Assembly (NCBI GenBank): GCA_030248135.1
Contig: JASANC010002522.1
Location: 22,880 to 86,879 of the forward strand
Direction: 5' to 3'
DNA from: Theristus sp. LFF4_11
Lineage: Eukaryota > Nematoda > Chromadorea > Monhysterida > Xyalidae
Length of the DNA stretch: 64,000 nt
The translations under genes were made by a program, and so were the position numbers. Shown here piece after piece: positions 25,471-39,700 of this stretch. The notes beneath the pieces were generated by a model that saw only the letters and a program-made list of their open reading frames with translations, was not told where the DNA came from and did not search any database. Each line of letters opens with the position of its first letter. Positions within the stretch are counted from its first letter, which is position 1.

Positions 25471-26879
25471 ATGGCGTTTTTTGTTTTTTTTTTGTTTGTC
25501 GAATTTTCATTTTCCATTTGTTTCAACTTTTCACCGGTTATAATTTATTTCAAAATCATTCAGTGCTTGATTAATATGCGTTTTTTTGGCTTATGAACAC
25601 CAGATTTCCTGGTCCCCACATTCCAAGTGCGAAAACATAATTTTCAAGTTTAAAAAAAGTAAATATGTGCGGTTTTTAGCTTCACTTCTATTGCGTTCCA
25701 ACAAAATTTAAAACTTTTTTCGGTATTTTTTATTCTTCTCAGTTTTCAGCCAATATGAAGGTTATAAATGTACAATGTAAGTGCAACACAAAAAACCAGC
25801 GAAACAAAAATCTGTATAAATAGGCATTTTCTAAAAAAATATTGAAACTACAAAAATTCAAACAAGCATTATTCGTAAAGCTCTCTCAAGACAGCATGGA
25901 ATTACGAGTATGAAACAGAACACGGTATAGGCTGCTGCGGAGTACCGATCAGATGGAAACGTGACGTCATTTCTATTTGACAAGTTTTGGTAAAACACTG
26001 AACCCTAAAACGGAATCCACAGAAACTGTACAGAAAAGAAACCAATTACTGTGACAGACAAAATGCGACAATGGTTTTTTTACGATCTTGTAATGTGACG
26101 CAAAAATGAATTTTTTTCTTCACATGTGCTTACTCATTTTTGTAGAAAAAAGCAGTAAAGCAGTTCAGAGAATTCACTTTTTTTATATCAAGAACAAAGG
26201 AATCACAGATGAAGGTGCGATAACATAAATAATAACTCGTTGTCAACAAACAAACAAACAAACACACGAAACTTTTGTGTTAAACGGTACGAAAAAAATG
26301 ATTTCAAACTCAAATTGTTCCCTATAAAGCGCCCAATAAAAAACAGTGTGTGCAGAAAAATGGAAATCAACAGTATGGGTGGTGCAAAAAATTTGGACTT
26401 GTTTTGAGGTAAAACCAAAAAAAAAGTTTTCAACAGAACCAAGAAACACGAGCAGCTGAAAACCGACACATTTACCATTTTCACACTGAATATTTTCAGT
26501 TGTAGTGAACCACAAAAATGGAATAATGGTGCAAGAAAAGAACAAAAACTGTCGCAAAAAGAGCATGAAACCGAGAAAAACCGGTTTTTTTCATGGTTGG
26601 TGTTTGTCACTTTGACTTGGAACTAGAATGCAGGATTTTAGGAGATCTCTAAACCTGAATCCCATTCCGAACCAATCGACACAAAACTAAGCGGTCCATA
26701 ATTCAAATCAAGCACACTGATTGGCCGTGTCATGTTCGTCCGACCAATCAGCGAACTTCGATTTTCAGAGATCCCCAGAAACCACCGTTCGATCCTACTG
26801 CCAATCACATTCAATCAATCAATCAACTGAATACAAAGAAGGCATCAAATACAGTACAATCACATCAGTTTCCAGTAAC
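25471..26879. other. Convergent 3' region between TRAPPC3 and gap-2
   Basis: AT-rich, with no exon-like segment. It must hold both 3' UTRs. For the minus strand, AATAAA occurs as TTTATT at 25729-25734 and 25544-25549. On the plus strand an AATAAA is near 26334. The two 3' UTRs may therefore overlap. An isolated AAACCGGTTT lies near 26580. Confidence 0.5.
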
Positions 26880-29363
26880 TCAAGTCAAGCTTTCCACGAC
26901 GACAATGCTAGCACTTGCTCTGTTATCAAACGTCCGACTATCCCGGTGCGGTGTAGCATCAGTGCTACTCATCAGGCGTTGCTGTCTCATGATCACCTTG
27001 TTGTTGTTGTTGTTGTTGTTGTTTTGGTGGTGGTTGTTATGTTTGACGTTTGAGTTACCATTGCCATTATTATGATTTGGCGTCTGCTCCGGTGTCAACG
27101 GCAAATGACGGCCATTTTGCCCGACAACTGGCGAGTTCGCGCAGACGTACGATTTCGTGGACGTGTCCGTGCCGGACGATGACTCGATGGGCGACTCGTC
27201 AGCATTGTTGTTGTTCGTTGTGCTAGAGGACAGTGGACTCGAGCTAGCACTATTGCTACTGCTGGAGCTGGTTGTTGGCGGCGTGGACAACAACGTCGAC
27301 GGGGTCGTCGTCAACAGATGCTGGTTGGAATTGGGCGAATTGGAATTGGAGTGGTTGGATGTGGTGAAGTGCAGCGGACTCGAGTTCACGAGGCTGCTCG
27401 TGGTGTTGTTGCCCGAAGTGGTCACCACCTGAATGTGAAGCGAGTGTTTTTTATTGTTGAGCAGTTGATTGAAGAAAGCGACCTGCTTTGGTGCACTTAT
27501 GGTGTTACCAGAATGCGAGCTGATTGGCTAAACTTTTTGCAGCAAGCTTGATCGCCTGCATTCGGTGAACCCAACCAATCAGCATGTTGGGTTCGGAACA
27601 GCATTCAGTGTTCACACTTCTGTGAAGACGCACTTCAATCGATATACCTATCTTGGTAATCAGCTGCATCGCGGTGATGTCACCAATTAAATGCGTTTCA
27701 AATGCAGCAGTGACCCAGCTGGCGTGAAATGACCTTGCTTTCTTAAATTGCCCACCTGTACAATCGAGTCGCGACTGCGGCTGAGTATTCTGGACAGGTC
27801 CGACTGTAAGCGTTCGTTTGCGCTCGTCAGCGATTCGATGCGTTGTTGTTGCGCTGCGATCACCTGAAAAATCAAGGCAAACGTTTGGTATTGTTGTTGT
27901 TGTTCATCGCCAACAGGTGCGAAAGCTAGTGACGCAATTTGGCCGATCGAGCGGGCTCGGTCGGGTGCGGACGCTGTGTAGGAGCTGGTATTCATGTTTT
28001 CCAGCGCACGTGATTCTTGCGTTACACGGTAAATTTTTTTTGTGAGCCTTGTGTCACGAAACTAGTGTGAGGGCTACGAGTTGATTCAACGACTGAATAT
28101 TGCGTCAAGAACCACGACCGAGTTTCGAACTCGGACCGTCTGAAAGGCCGACCACAGCGCTAGCCACTGCGCCATCGAAACCGACCTGTTGCTTCTGTTC
28201 ACTGGCGGACATCTGCTGTTGCATCTCTCGCTCGAGCTGCTGCAGGCGCTCCATCACCGGCTTGATTGTCTCCTGCCATTTCGGTCGCTGCGCTTCTTCG
28301 TATCTGGATAAAAAAGTTTTCTAAATGACAATAAGATTGTGAACGTTCTGACCAGAATCAATAAAAATTCAGGTGGAGAAAGTTAGGAAAAATTGAGCCC
28401 CCCCCTGAAAAAAAACGCAAACCAAACGCACTTCTCGCGCCAGAGTCGCTCCTTCAATTCGGCCTCCCTCAATTTGCGCTCCGTCTCGGTCAGCTGTTTC
28501 TCTAGATCGTTCTGCGGCGGCTCCACCTCTTCACGCTGATTGGTCGTCTGCAGGTAGTCTGCTGATCGCTGATTGGCCAGCACCCGTCGCGGCTCCATCA
28601 CCTTGACTCCGCCCACCGGCGGTATCACAATGTGCTCGGCAGCTGCCATACTACGACGGGAGGCGGGCTGATTCGCTGAGGGCGTCATGAGATTGGCGTT
28701 GTTGTTGTTGTTATTTTGGTGGTGTTGTTGGTTACGATGGTAGGGTGTTGTGCCGGGCGGACCTAGAATATGCGTTTTTTGTGTTTTCGTGTGTCAAAAG
28801 CTCGATCATCTGATCTCGTCTCTCTTTGGATCACAATTTTCATGGTGCTGTTTCGCTCCTACGGTGTACAACAAAAGTGAAACGTGAATCTGCGTGACAA
28901 AACAAAAACTTTTACACCCCTAAGCGCAAGCGCAAACATTCTGAAAGTGACCGAAACGCACCCAGCTAACTAGATGCAAAAATCGACGGGCTTGAGAGGA
29001 GAAGAAAAAACGGTGAACACCAGCAATTGCAGACACGGAAGCAAGAAAAGACGCTGCCACAAAAACACCAAAGAACACCAAAAGCACACCAGGAAAGCAA
29101 CTCTGCCGATCACCCATAGGACAGTAACTCCAATTACACGTCCACAAGACCACACACAGCACAACAAACCGTTTCGATTGCGCAACGGCTGTATGATCGG
29201 TGGCGCCGGTTGCTTCTGACTGGCCGATGGTCTCGTGATCACGTCGAATGTTGCGGTTCGCCGCATGATCGGCGGGATGAACGCCATGCGACGGACATTG
29301 TTCGAGAACGTTGAGAGCAGCGTCTGCTGACTGCCGTTGGGTGCTGGCTTCTTTTGGGGTTGG

Positions 29364-29414
<51 letters not shown>

Positions 29415-29456
29415 GTTTTCTCCTGTTGTTGTTGTTGTTGTTGTTGTGTTTTCTCC

Positions 29457-29508
<52 letters not shown>

Positions 29509-32500
29509 GATCATGATGATGATGATGGTGCAGATGATCGTGATGGTTTTGGTGCACGCTGGTGGTGGTGCTGGGTGTGGTGACAGCTAAAAAAAACCAG
29601 AAAGTGCCGAATGAGAAAAAAACCAAAACTGGAAAACATCCGATGACAGCAAAGCAAAACCACCACAAACACCAATACTGATGACCCAACAAACACGAGA
29701 CGCCAACAAGAAAAACCACCGAAAAGTCTCCGTCAAAAGGCCGCGCACTTTGCATAATACCGTGATACGTGACATAGTGACAAACAAACATCAGCTGCCA
29801 GTGCGTTTGTTTGCGACTGTCCAACCTCTACGATATAAGTGGTTGGTCTTCAAACTGGGACCACATCTAAATCAGTTTCCATAAAAAAACGACACACCAA
29901 TGGCGGAAAACAGTGGCCAGCATAGACAAGGCAATTTGCTAATAAGCTCTACCAAAAGCAGTGTTATTCGTGTCCGAGTGAAAAGAGTGCTGTGGGACAG
30001 TCTTCAAACAAACAAAAACATCTTTGTAAAAATTCCAAGATTTAATACCAAGCACCAACACAGGTTTAGCTGAATGTAAGCTGAGTACACAAGGTGCAAC
30101 TTGTGAATCAACCAAAAAAAGCCGACCGCCCAACCAGCGCTGTTTCGCTGATACTGATGCTGCATCCGTGGATTCGTCCGTGGCACCGGTTTCCCACCAG
30201 TTCCACTATTTGTTGTCGAACTGCAATTCGAGCTCGCGCTACTCGACGTGCTGTGATTCAAATGGCGACCACGCTGATTGGTCGGCTCGGTGGTCGGCGG
30301 CGTGCTCAGCAGCGTGGTCAGGGTTTGCGGGGTCAGAGACGTCGTCGTCAGTGGTGAGCCACGTTTCAGAGATTGGTGCGGTTGTTTTTGGGAGCTGTTG
30401 TTTGTGGTGGTCACTGTGGTGCGGTGGTCCGAGGAGCTGGCGGTGGTGTTTGCGTGCGACTTGTAGTACCTGAAGAGGTGGACTTTCGTTTTTGATGTTG
30501 AAAAAAATGGTTTCAAGCAAGTGTTCTCTGTTATTCACAGTTCAAGCAATGCATTCTATTAGAAATCAATGAGGCCAATTCAAACGTGGCCAATCAGCAA
30601 ACTGCATAACATCACAAACCACGAAGATGCCGAATGGTGGTCCAGTTCACTGCTGGTGGTCGCCGGCGACGCCGCCCCATCGCGGGACGACTCGAACGAA
30701 CTGTCCGGCGTCAACATCAGACCGGACTGACCTTGCTGTTGGCGATTCTGAAGACATTCGAAAACGGAGATTGAGAAACACAAACACACACACACACAAT
30801 GAGAAGACCATTTATTTGGGCATACGCAATGCCATTTGCCATTTTACGACCACAATGACAACAATCAACAATTCAATCATGGGATTAGTGGCGCACTCTG
30901 CAATCAATGTTGCACCGTTACAAGCAAACACACAGGCACGCAAACATTCGATGGCAATAACGCACGCTGCCGCAATATTGCATGCGTGCGTGTGTGCGCT
31001 GCTTAGCGACTGTGTGATCAAAACGAAGTGTCCGGTCGTGTGCGCCGCACTTTACAGTCGAACTCGAAATTATAGGCAATCAGCTGATTGGTTGCGGATT
31101 CTGCAGAAACTCCGGTGGAAGCGTAGCCGGTCTTGTACAGACAGCATGCATCACGTGCTCGAGCAACCAATCAGCTGATTGCCTATAATTTCCAGTTCGA
31201 CTGTACCTGATTCAAGACAGCCATCTGCACGTCGGGCATCGAGCGCGAGACGCCGTCCACCCTGTGCCGCTGCAACGACCCGGGCGTCTCCATCAAGTGC
31301 ACGCCATTCACGGTGCACGACGCTGCGTGCTGATTGGTCGCCGGGCCGTTCAGCAACGCCGCTGATTGGCTGCTGCTGTCGATCACGACGGAGCTGTACA
31401 GTGGATTCGAGATCGCCAACGGCTGGTCGGCGGCGTTCTGCTTGCTGGGAGGCGGAGCCGGTGGACGTCGATGTGACGGCTGCAATGGGTTTTGAGGCTA
31501 GCGTTAGGTTAGAATTCATGTTTCTTGATTCAACGGAAAAGGGACAGGAAATGATGTGAACAACGAACAATTGCAGAAATATCAGTTGGTAACTCCACGG
31601 TGGCTGTGTGTTTCAAACAACTTCGTGGAAGTTCTAGTTTGACTCAATTGATTCAGAAATTCGAATGTCATACCAGCCCCGATGAAATCCCGACCCCAAT
31701 ATTGAAAAAAATCTGAACAAAAAATTAGTTTCTACCAAAAATTGACAACGACTTTTCACGCTGACCGCACTAACCATCCTTTCCACCGGACTCGACGTGT
31801 TTGACGCGCATGCGCTGCTCTGACTGCTGTGATAGCCAGACGACACCACGCCGTTGTTATTATTATTATTATTATTATTGTTGTTGTTGATCGACGCAAT
31901 TTGTGGATCGCCAGAAGTCGCCGCAGTCGTCTCGTGCGCTGATTGGTGCGCCAGCACACTGATTTGCTTCTGTGTAGGCAATTACAAAAAACATAAGAAT
32001 GGAATTGATCAATCAGTTCAACAGAGGATTCGTCCTTTCATGCACTATGCAGACGAGAAATGGCGTGTGGTTGGACCTTTCTTAATTTTACTCAGATCTG
32101 TTTGATCCTTCATTGAAAATAGTTGTCCATTGTACTGTATCTGTTTGAATAAAAGACCACAAGAAATACAGTAATCCAGTCGGCCCAGAAACAACAACAG
32201 TCCTCGTCTGAAGACGGTGTGCTGAAACGCTGTAATGTTGCACACAGTCACAAACAAACACACAGGCACACCACCACACGCTGACACGCATGTGTTTGTA
32301 TTTGCTTGTTGTGGCAGTGCAACCATCATAACCAACCAAGTGCAGCCCGTTTTCAAAACGAAGCCTTCACAACCTTCAAACTGTGCTGGTGCTCCAGCGG
32401 CAGTTCCTCATCCTCCGTCGACGACATCGTGTCGTGGCCGACGGCGTTGCTGCGTGCGGAGCTCTTGCGAGACTCGGAGTCGACGTAGGACAGCGGGACA

Positions 32501-33762
32501 CGCCCGGAAATCGCATCGACTGCGGAGACCTGAACATTGGAGAAAAAGTGTATTGTTTTCCAAATTTTCAATTGTTGTAGTTAAATCAGAACACACACAA
32601 ATTCCCGTTCTGAATTTCCATTCAAAAGCGCGCAGTTTTCTTCCACACGTGTAATGTTGTCCACAAATAAACACACTGCGACGCAATGTGTGCCAGTGTG
32701 TTTGTGTGTGTGTGTGAAAATACACGGTCCTCTGACCGGGAGCTTGCCAACCGACCAACCACCAACCACCCTCCGACCTGTTTGCCCTGTTTCGTGTACG
32801 TGCCGGCGGTGTTACTCCTGGCAGCCCTGTGCTGTTGCGCCTCGAAGCCCCTCGCTCTCAGCCGCAAGTTCTGATCGACCAACACCTCCACCTCACTACG
32901 CCGCCGTGGGTCGCCGTGCTGCGGAGTGCTTTGACCGCTGAACGCTTGTAGGCGGGGCGTCTGACCCTCAGAGGGCGTCAGGTCGTTGTTCTCGTAGTCG
33001 GACATGGGCGATTGGACCTGAAGAAAAAAACGGTGGTCTTTCGGTGGGGTTGGACCGATTTCTTGGCGTAATTCAGCAAATGAATTGCGTCTTGGCTCGT
33101 CACTCGACTAAAACAGCTTTGTACGGGGATTGTGCCATCAGGCAACCAATCAGCCACACGAATTAAAAGCCTGTTCGGTGCGTGAAACCATGAGTGCTGG
33201 TGCCAGCACTGATCTCCTTTATTTAGACCCAGTTATGTGTCTCGATGGACCAGATGCACTGAAGGGTGCCCAGCCAACCGGCTGTTCACCACACCCACTT
33301 GTCAACGTACGATGGAAAGTGTACCACAACAACAACAACCAACCGTTCAAACGGACAACGACGCCGCTGCCTACACAGCGTGTCCGCACCCGACCGAGCC
33401 CGCTCCCGATCGGTCAAATTGCGTCACTGCCTTTCCCATGCAGGATGAACAACAACCAACCAACCATTCAAATCGGCAACCAATCAATCAATCAACAATC
33501 AGCCGCAAACCACCACCACACCGACCTGCACTATTGTGCTGCCGCGCTTCTCGTCGTGCATCATCGTGTGACCATTCTGCAACAGCAGCGGCGTGCTCTG
33601 CAGCGGCGGCGAGTGGCGCTGAGGTTGCCTGAATTTCAAGGGCGCAATGACGGGCGGCGGTCCCATGTTGTCCGGGGTGCCGGTTTGCAACAGTAGGTCA
33701 ACCGCTGCGTCCGGATCGTCCCGCACGACGTTTAGTGTCTCGACGGCCGATCGTAGATCGAC
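26880..33762 (-). CDS. gap-2: gap-2 low-complexity tail and coiled coil
   Basis: Twelve exons in phase. The tail is rich in Ser, Thr, Pro, Asn and Gln. Exon 31969-31775 has a run of about 12 Asn. Exon 29586-29170 has a His run and three Gln runs (about 18, 8 and 16) separated by EKT, nearly all CAA codons. Exon 28762-28432 has six Asn, then a charged helix ([19 protein letters not shown]). 28303-28186 ([14 protein letters not shown]) and 27863-27756 ([18 protein letters not shown]) continue a coiled coil, as at the C-terminus of SynGAP and DAB2IP. The last exon is Asn/Ser/Thr-rich and ends at TGA 26880-26882. The donor of exon 30469-30135 could alternatively be GTGGGA upstream in the same phase. 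Confidence 0.85.
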
Positions 33763-36700
33763 CTGAAAACGAGAGAAAATGACTGCAAAAAAGTGCAGGA
33801 ATACGAACTTCTTTTGGCTGGACAACATGAACTACGGAATTGCCACCGCTCGTGGCCTGGTGGTAGCGCATCAGACTATTGTCTGTGCGTTCGCGGGATC
33901 GAACCCCGCCGAGGGGTGTACAGGCATTTAATGACAGGGAAAACTCGATGGGCGCCCTACTCGACGGCGTTCTGTACGCTTTTCCGGATTAGCTCTGGCG
34001 AAAAACATCACCTAAAATTCCCAACAACAACAACCACCAGCAATACCTGCACAGAATGAACGCATCACGATCACCAACCAATCAGTTATACAGAGTGTTT
34101 AAAAAGTAGTGGGTAGGTGTTTGCCTTGTCGAAAAACATCGCCTAAAATCACCAACACCAAAAAACTACAAAAACTATAAAAACCAAACTAAAAAACACA
34201 AACAGCAAATGACCGACCAGCGTGTCCGGCTGCACGGCGCCGAGACTGTCGTCCAAGTAATCGTGCAGTATCGCGAGCTCCCTGCCCAGGTCAATCGGGG
34301 CCGAACTCTCGATCGCCCCACCGTACAACGAGCGACGTGCGTTCTGGCCGGTTGGGAGCGGCGACTGGAGTATGAAAAAACGGCGTTTTTTCTCGTTTTC
34401 TCGCTTCAATTGCCTTTTTTCTTGCACACGTGACGCTTTCCATCGCTTGTTTTTTGCCTTGCTGTTTAGTACGCTTAGTCTCCTCAGCGACAGAATACGA
34501 ACGTTGCAGTTTGATCAACAGTTCAATTCTAAAAAAGTTCCATTCAAGTTTGCAGTTTTGCAACAAAACATATGCACAACTAAAAAAGCTCAGAACAGGA
34601 GTACCGTCATCAATGACGGACAGTGTCTCTCTTGACCGTGTTGTGGCGGTGTGCCCAGGGTAGGTGGTTTATACGTACATAACTTTCTCCTTGCGTCCAA
34701 TAAGAAACAAACAAGCGCATGAACGCAAACTTGACCCAACGAACTAAAAATCTGCTGTTACGAAATCAAAAAAAAACCAACGTTACTCACGGAAATCTGC
34801 TGCAGGAACATCTTCATGTGCTCCCATTCGCGTTCGACAAACGCGTTCATGAACTCCATGTAGTGCTCCTTGCCGGAGAAGCGCGAGAAGTTCGCCAGCG
34901 TCTGCAGCGTTTTCGCGATCAGCGTCAAGTTGCGACCGACTTTATCCGACGGATACTCGGTGCAAAGGTTGAACAGCGACGGACTGAGGATCGCGGGGCA
35001 CAGGAAACGAAGGAAGATGGAGGCTGACGTCAGGTTGTCCGTGAGCTCGCCGCGGCCTGGAAAAATGAGGAGTTGTGACAGTTGTAATATCTTTTATTTT
35101 GGTCCCGGGACACAATGCGCGCATAGATGGGTACGCAGTCTCATGCAGGACGCGGGAATTCAAAATTGGCAAACCGATCCGAGTCCCCCAAAATAAGGTC
35201 GGGTCACTTAGGCTATTCCGAATTACCACATACAGATTGAAACTAGTTTTCTTTTACGTCCACAACCACATTGAGTCGCAGGTCTTGAAGAAAAGATGAT
35301 AACAGTTGTAAGTGGCCGTCTTTGAGAGACACCACTCAAGCATAATTCGCAATGACCTGGCGAAACCGCAAACTGGGAACTTTATGTGTTGCACACGCTC
35401 GCAAAACACCAGCTCCCTTGTGGCTTTATTGCGCGGAATGGTTGATTTTGTGAGATTCTGCTTTCTCGGTTCGCTGATGTTTTACCCGGACTATAACATC
35501 TATCTGTCGTAAAACATTATCGGCAGTTCTGCCTGGTGTCCGTCGCACCGCAAACAGCTAACTTCATTTATTCCATTCCATCCCATTACCATTTTCGTTT
35601 CAAGCGACATTCAGTTTCCAAATCGCTCGAAAACAACCAACAACCACCAACCAATGGCGGTCAGGCGCACACGCAGGTCGGCGAACACGACACGCAACTC
35701 TGACGGGAACTGATGCACGGAATTGACGATTTTTCCCCAGGCCGCCTCCGCGTGAAACATCAGCTGACGCCGGTGCGCGTCGAGGTGACGGAGTTCGGCC
35801 AGCTTCAGCGGATCAACCTGCGACAACAATGACAAAACTGAGCTTTCTTTCTGTCAAAAGAAATCAAACGATCTGCCGGCAAACGGCTATCCAAAGCCTC
35901 TGGTTCAACGTTTTCATTATTGTTTCACAATGTTTACATGCAATTTGCATTCCTTCTTTCGCCCGATTCAATTTTGTAAACCAACATAAACTGTGATATG
36001 GAAGCTCCAATAGAAACTTTCAGTTATTCCAGTCAGACGATTCGTGGACCACTGAAACCACAAAAAAGCGATTTTATTTTCACCAACCTCACAGTCATCG
36101 TCACTTTCGAGCAGCGCCCGCACGAAATCGCCCAACGTCTCCTGTAAATAGTGGTCGGCCACCAATTTCTGGTACGCTTCCATCGCTTTCGTTGCGAGCG
36201 AATTACCACGGAACATCAGGTTGTCGTTTTCTGGAATGATATTGATTTGTTTTGAAATTCGATTGAAAATTCGGATAAAACTATGCAGTTTTTCTGAAAT
36301 GATATTGATTTTTTGGAAATTCGGTTGAAAATTCGCATAAAACTTTGCTGTCAGGAACATTGTGGTGCTTTGGAAAGATATATAGTATTTTGTTCTTCGA
36401 TGCGTCACCGAATAAAGCAGCCAATTCTCTGCTGCATTTGAACCTCACTCCGGTTCAAGTGCGGACTCACTGATTCCTTCGACTGGCGTAAAGCAACCAA
36501 TCAGCGCTTTGGATTTAAAAAAAATAATAAATCCACCAACCAAGTGTGGACACCTCAGCCATCACCAAATCGCACAGCAGATCTTTCGCGACGTTTCGTT
36601 TGTGTAACACTCGAATCAGCGAGGTCACAAAGTCTTCCTGTAACGAAAACAAACCTGCATGAAACTGGCAAAATCCAGTGAAATCTCTATTCGAATGTTT

Positions 36701-39700
36701 CGAACACTGAAAATCAGTGTATCCGGTCAACAAAACCAATCAGCAAAACGATGCAAAAAGCGCGCGAGTCACTGAAAAGCTGTTTTTTAATTGATGATCG
36801 CACATCCACCAGAAAACACTGGACAGAAAAAAATACAAAACCATCACAACAAAAAAAAACAAAAAAAGCCCACCTTCGCCCTGGCCGTCAGCACCGGCTC
36901 GATCGCATTGCAGACGGCCAAATAATTCTGCTCCACAACATTCAACAATCGCCCGTACACCCGCAACGGCAGCACGTCAACGCTCTGATAACGCGCCTTC
37001 ACGCGAATGAACGCGTTCTCGGACGAGCTCGAGCTGGAGCTGGCGCGAGACGTCCACGACGACTTCTCCGCTCGCTCGGAGCTCATGATCACCGGATACC
37101 ACTTTTCGACTGGGTGACGCGATTGGAGCTGCGAGATCGGAATCTCCACGTAGCCAATCAGCGCGCAGCGATCTTTCTTCTTGCGACGGTCCGGCTCGCG
37201 GTACAGATTGATGCAGATCAGCTCGACTGAGGAGAGATGGCTGCAAATAATGGGAATAGGAGTGGGTTTGTTTCTGCGGTTTTCACGAATCGATTGTTTT
37301 TCTTGGTTATTCTCATGCAACATGAAACCTGAGCGCACCAGCTGGATGCAGCAAGTCAGGCAGACTCAAACAAATGAAAGTAGAATTGGCATGAATTTTC
37401 ACAGTTTCGACCAACAACAAACTGCTCCAGCATAGTGATATAGTAATTGTTTGTTTCACTTATTTTTTGAATAACTTTGTCATTACCGTATTACCTCTAA
37501 TAAACCCCCATGGGGGTTTATTTCTTCAGCGACTTCTGGGGGTGGGGGTTTATTTTTGGGGGGGCTTTATTTTTGGGGGGGGGGGGGTTATTTACAAACA
37601 AATTCTAGGGGTGGGGGTTTGTTGAAAAATGGCAAAAATACCTTGCATGGCAGGCAAGAAAGTCGCAGAAACTTCTACTTTTCACAGAGATTTCCTTTTG
37701 TAACAGCCTTTTGTAATGAAATTACCACTAACTCATTTCCTTTGGGGCCTTTGGTAGCACAATTTCACCAACGTCACTGCATTCAGCCACTGAATTCGCT
37801 AGGTATGTGTTTCAAACAGGTTTCTAATAAACCCCCATGGGGGTTTATTTTGGGGGGGGGATTATTTGGAAACTTGTCGAGTGGGTGGGGGTTTATTTTG
37901 GGGGGGGGTTAATTTTGGGGGGGGGGGTTAATAGAGGTAATACGGTATGTTACTGACCTTGTGTTTTTTGCTGGTGGTACTGCGTGTTGAATAAAACTAG
38001 AACTAACTTGAACTTGAACTCACCTAAACTCGAACTGCTCTCCCCAGAAGCACATGTCCGATTTCTGTTTCGCCGATGTCCGCCCATAGAGCACTTTGTC
38101 GAAACACAGTTCGCAGAAATATTTGCGCTTCGGCGCGATTCCTTTCGCCTCGAGTATCCAGATCTGCAGCGAATTCTCCTGTCGCCGTTGCTCGTCACGA
38201 TTCGGGCACATTGTTCTGCGGAGACTGGAAACAAACGGAGTTTTTTTTAGCGTATTGTTACAGTTGGTATTCACTTTTTGAATGCAAGGCTTATGGAAGG
38301 TATTCACGTTTTGTGTACATGGCTTATGACAGGTAAGGTAGTCACATTTTAAAATTGAAGGGAAGGCTGATGATAAAATCAAAGCATTTTGTCAAGAATC
38401 AAGATGTCACATACGTTCGAAAAGCTTACATAACAATTGAACGGCAAAACTTTGCGCTCTGAAGTTCATAATTTTACGATCGATGAAACTGAATAAACAA
38501 AAACTGAACATTCGAAACAGCCAAACAAACAAGCATTACTTTGTTACTGATTTTCAGTGCCAACACACAAAAAATCGAATCATAACTTACGAAAAACGAG
38601 TTTTAAGCTCAACCCTAAATTCAAAGCATGGAAATCCAAAAAAACAACTAAAATGTCTGCCAAAAAATCTCATCAGCAAATGTGATTGAGAACATCGAAC
38701 ACGGAAACCAAACAAAGAGGATGACGGACGCACAAAATTATTTTTTATTCAAAAAGGAAGTGCTAATATTTTACTATTCAACCAATCCCACGCAGACGCA
38801 ACCAGCTGGACAAGCAGAAAAAAGAACGACAAAAAAAATACATTTCCAATTTGGAAGATACATAATACATTTTTTATTCCTCACAAAATCGGCTGTCATT
38901 AATCTAAATACGTCAGCAAACAAAGAGAGTTTTAGGGTCACCCGAACAGAAAAAAAACTGAAATCATAATAAAAAACGAACTGAAACGCTTCACACAAAT
39001 GTGTTGACTTGAAAATCGCTGGAAATGACCTTGAAATCAATTTATTTGAATTAGAGGTAAATGTTAGTGTAATTCGAGACTTTTTTGCGAAAATTTCCAG
39101 GGAAACAAAGGGAGTGAAGATAAAAAACATTTATACTGGTGTGTAAAATCAAACATACAAAATTTTCAATAGCTTACAGAAACGAAAATTAAAATTATTT
39201 AGCATAAAATGAATATAAATTCGGTATAAATAAATTTAATAAAAAACAAAAATGAACCAGCCAGCTGGCGCTGAAAGAAATCAGCACGGCATTTTGAAAA
39301 GAATCCGTTGGAAAATTCAAAATTGGAAAAAAAATCTAAAAAAAACGTGAAACTGCATTGCATAAAACCGCAATTCTACATCAAAGAACCCGTAAAACTG
39401 ATATTGAATTCTCGATTGAACCGGTGTCTGTGAAAAAAGCAGCAACGTTCTACCCAGGCAGCCGTTTTTATAATCTACAGACTACACATGTCTAAAACTC
39501 GGGAAAACTGCCGCCAAATCTGTTGCACTTAGCGAAATTGCACTTGGAAATGAACTAAAAATAAAAATTTCCTGACTTTCGAGCGCTCTCATTGGCCGAA
39601 CCAGCGTGATGCATACAGTTCAATCAACATTTTGCAAATTGCGACGCAAAAAGCTACTTCTACGCAATCCAGCAAAACTAAATACTCCTAAAAAACCTGT

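Noticed and set aside
28106..28180. Functional tRNA gene on the minus strand
   Set aside because: The T arm and D arm are good, but the acceptor stem has mismatches and no clean anticodon stem forms.
29239..29590. Poly-Asn, poly-Val and poly-Leu frames over the trinucleotide repeat
   Set aside because: These are the other frames of the CAA repeat. Only the polyglutamine frame is in phase with the flanking gap-2 exons.
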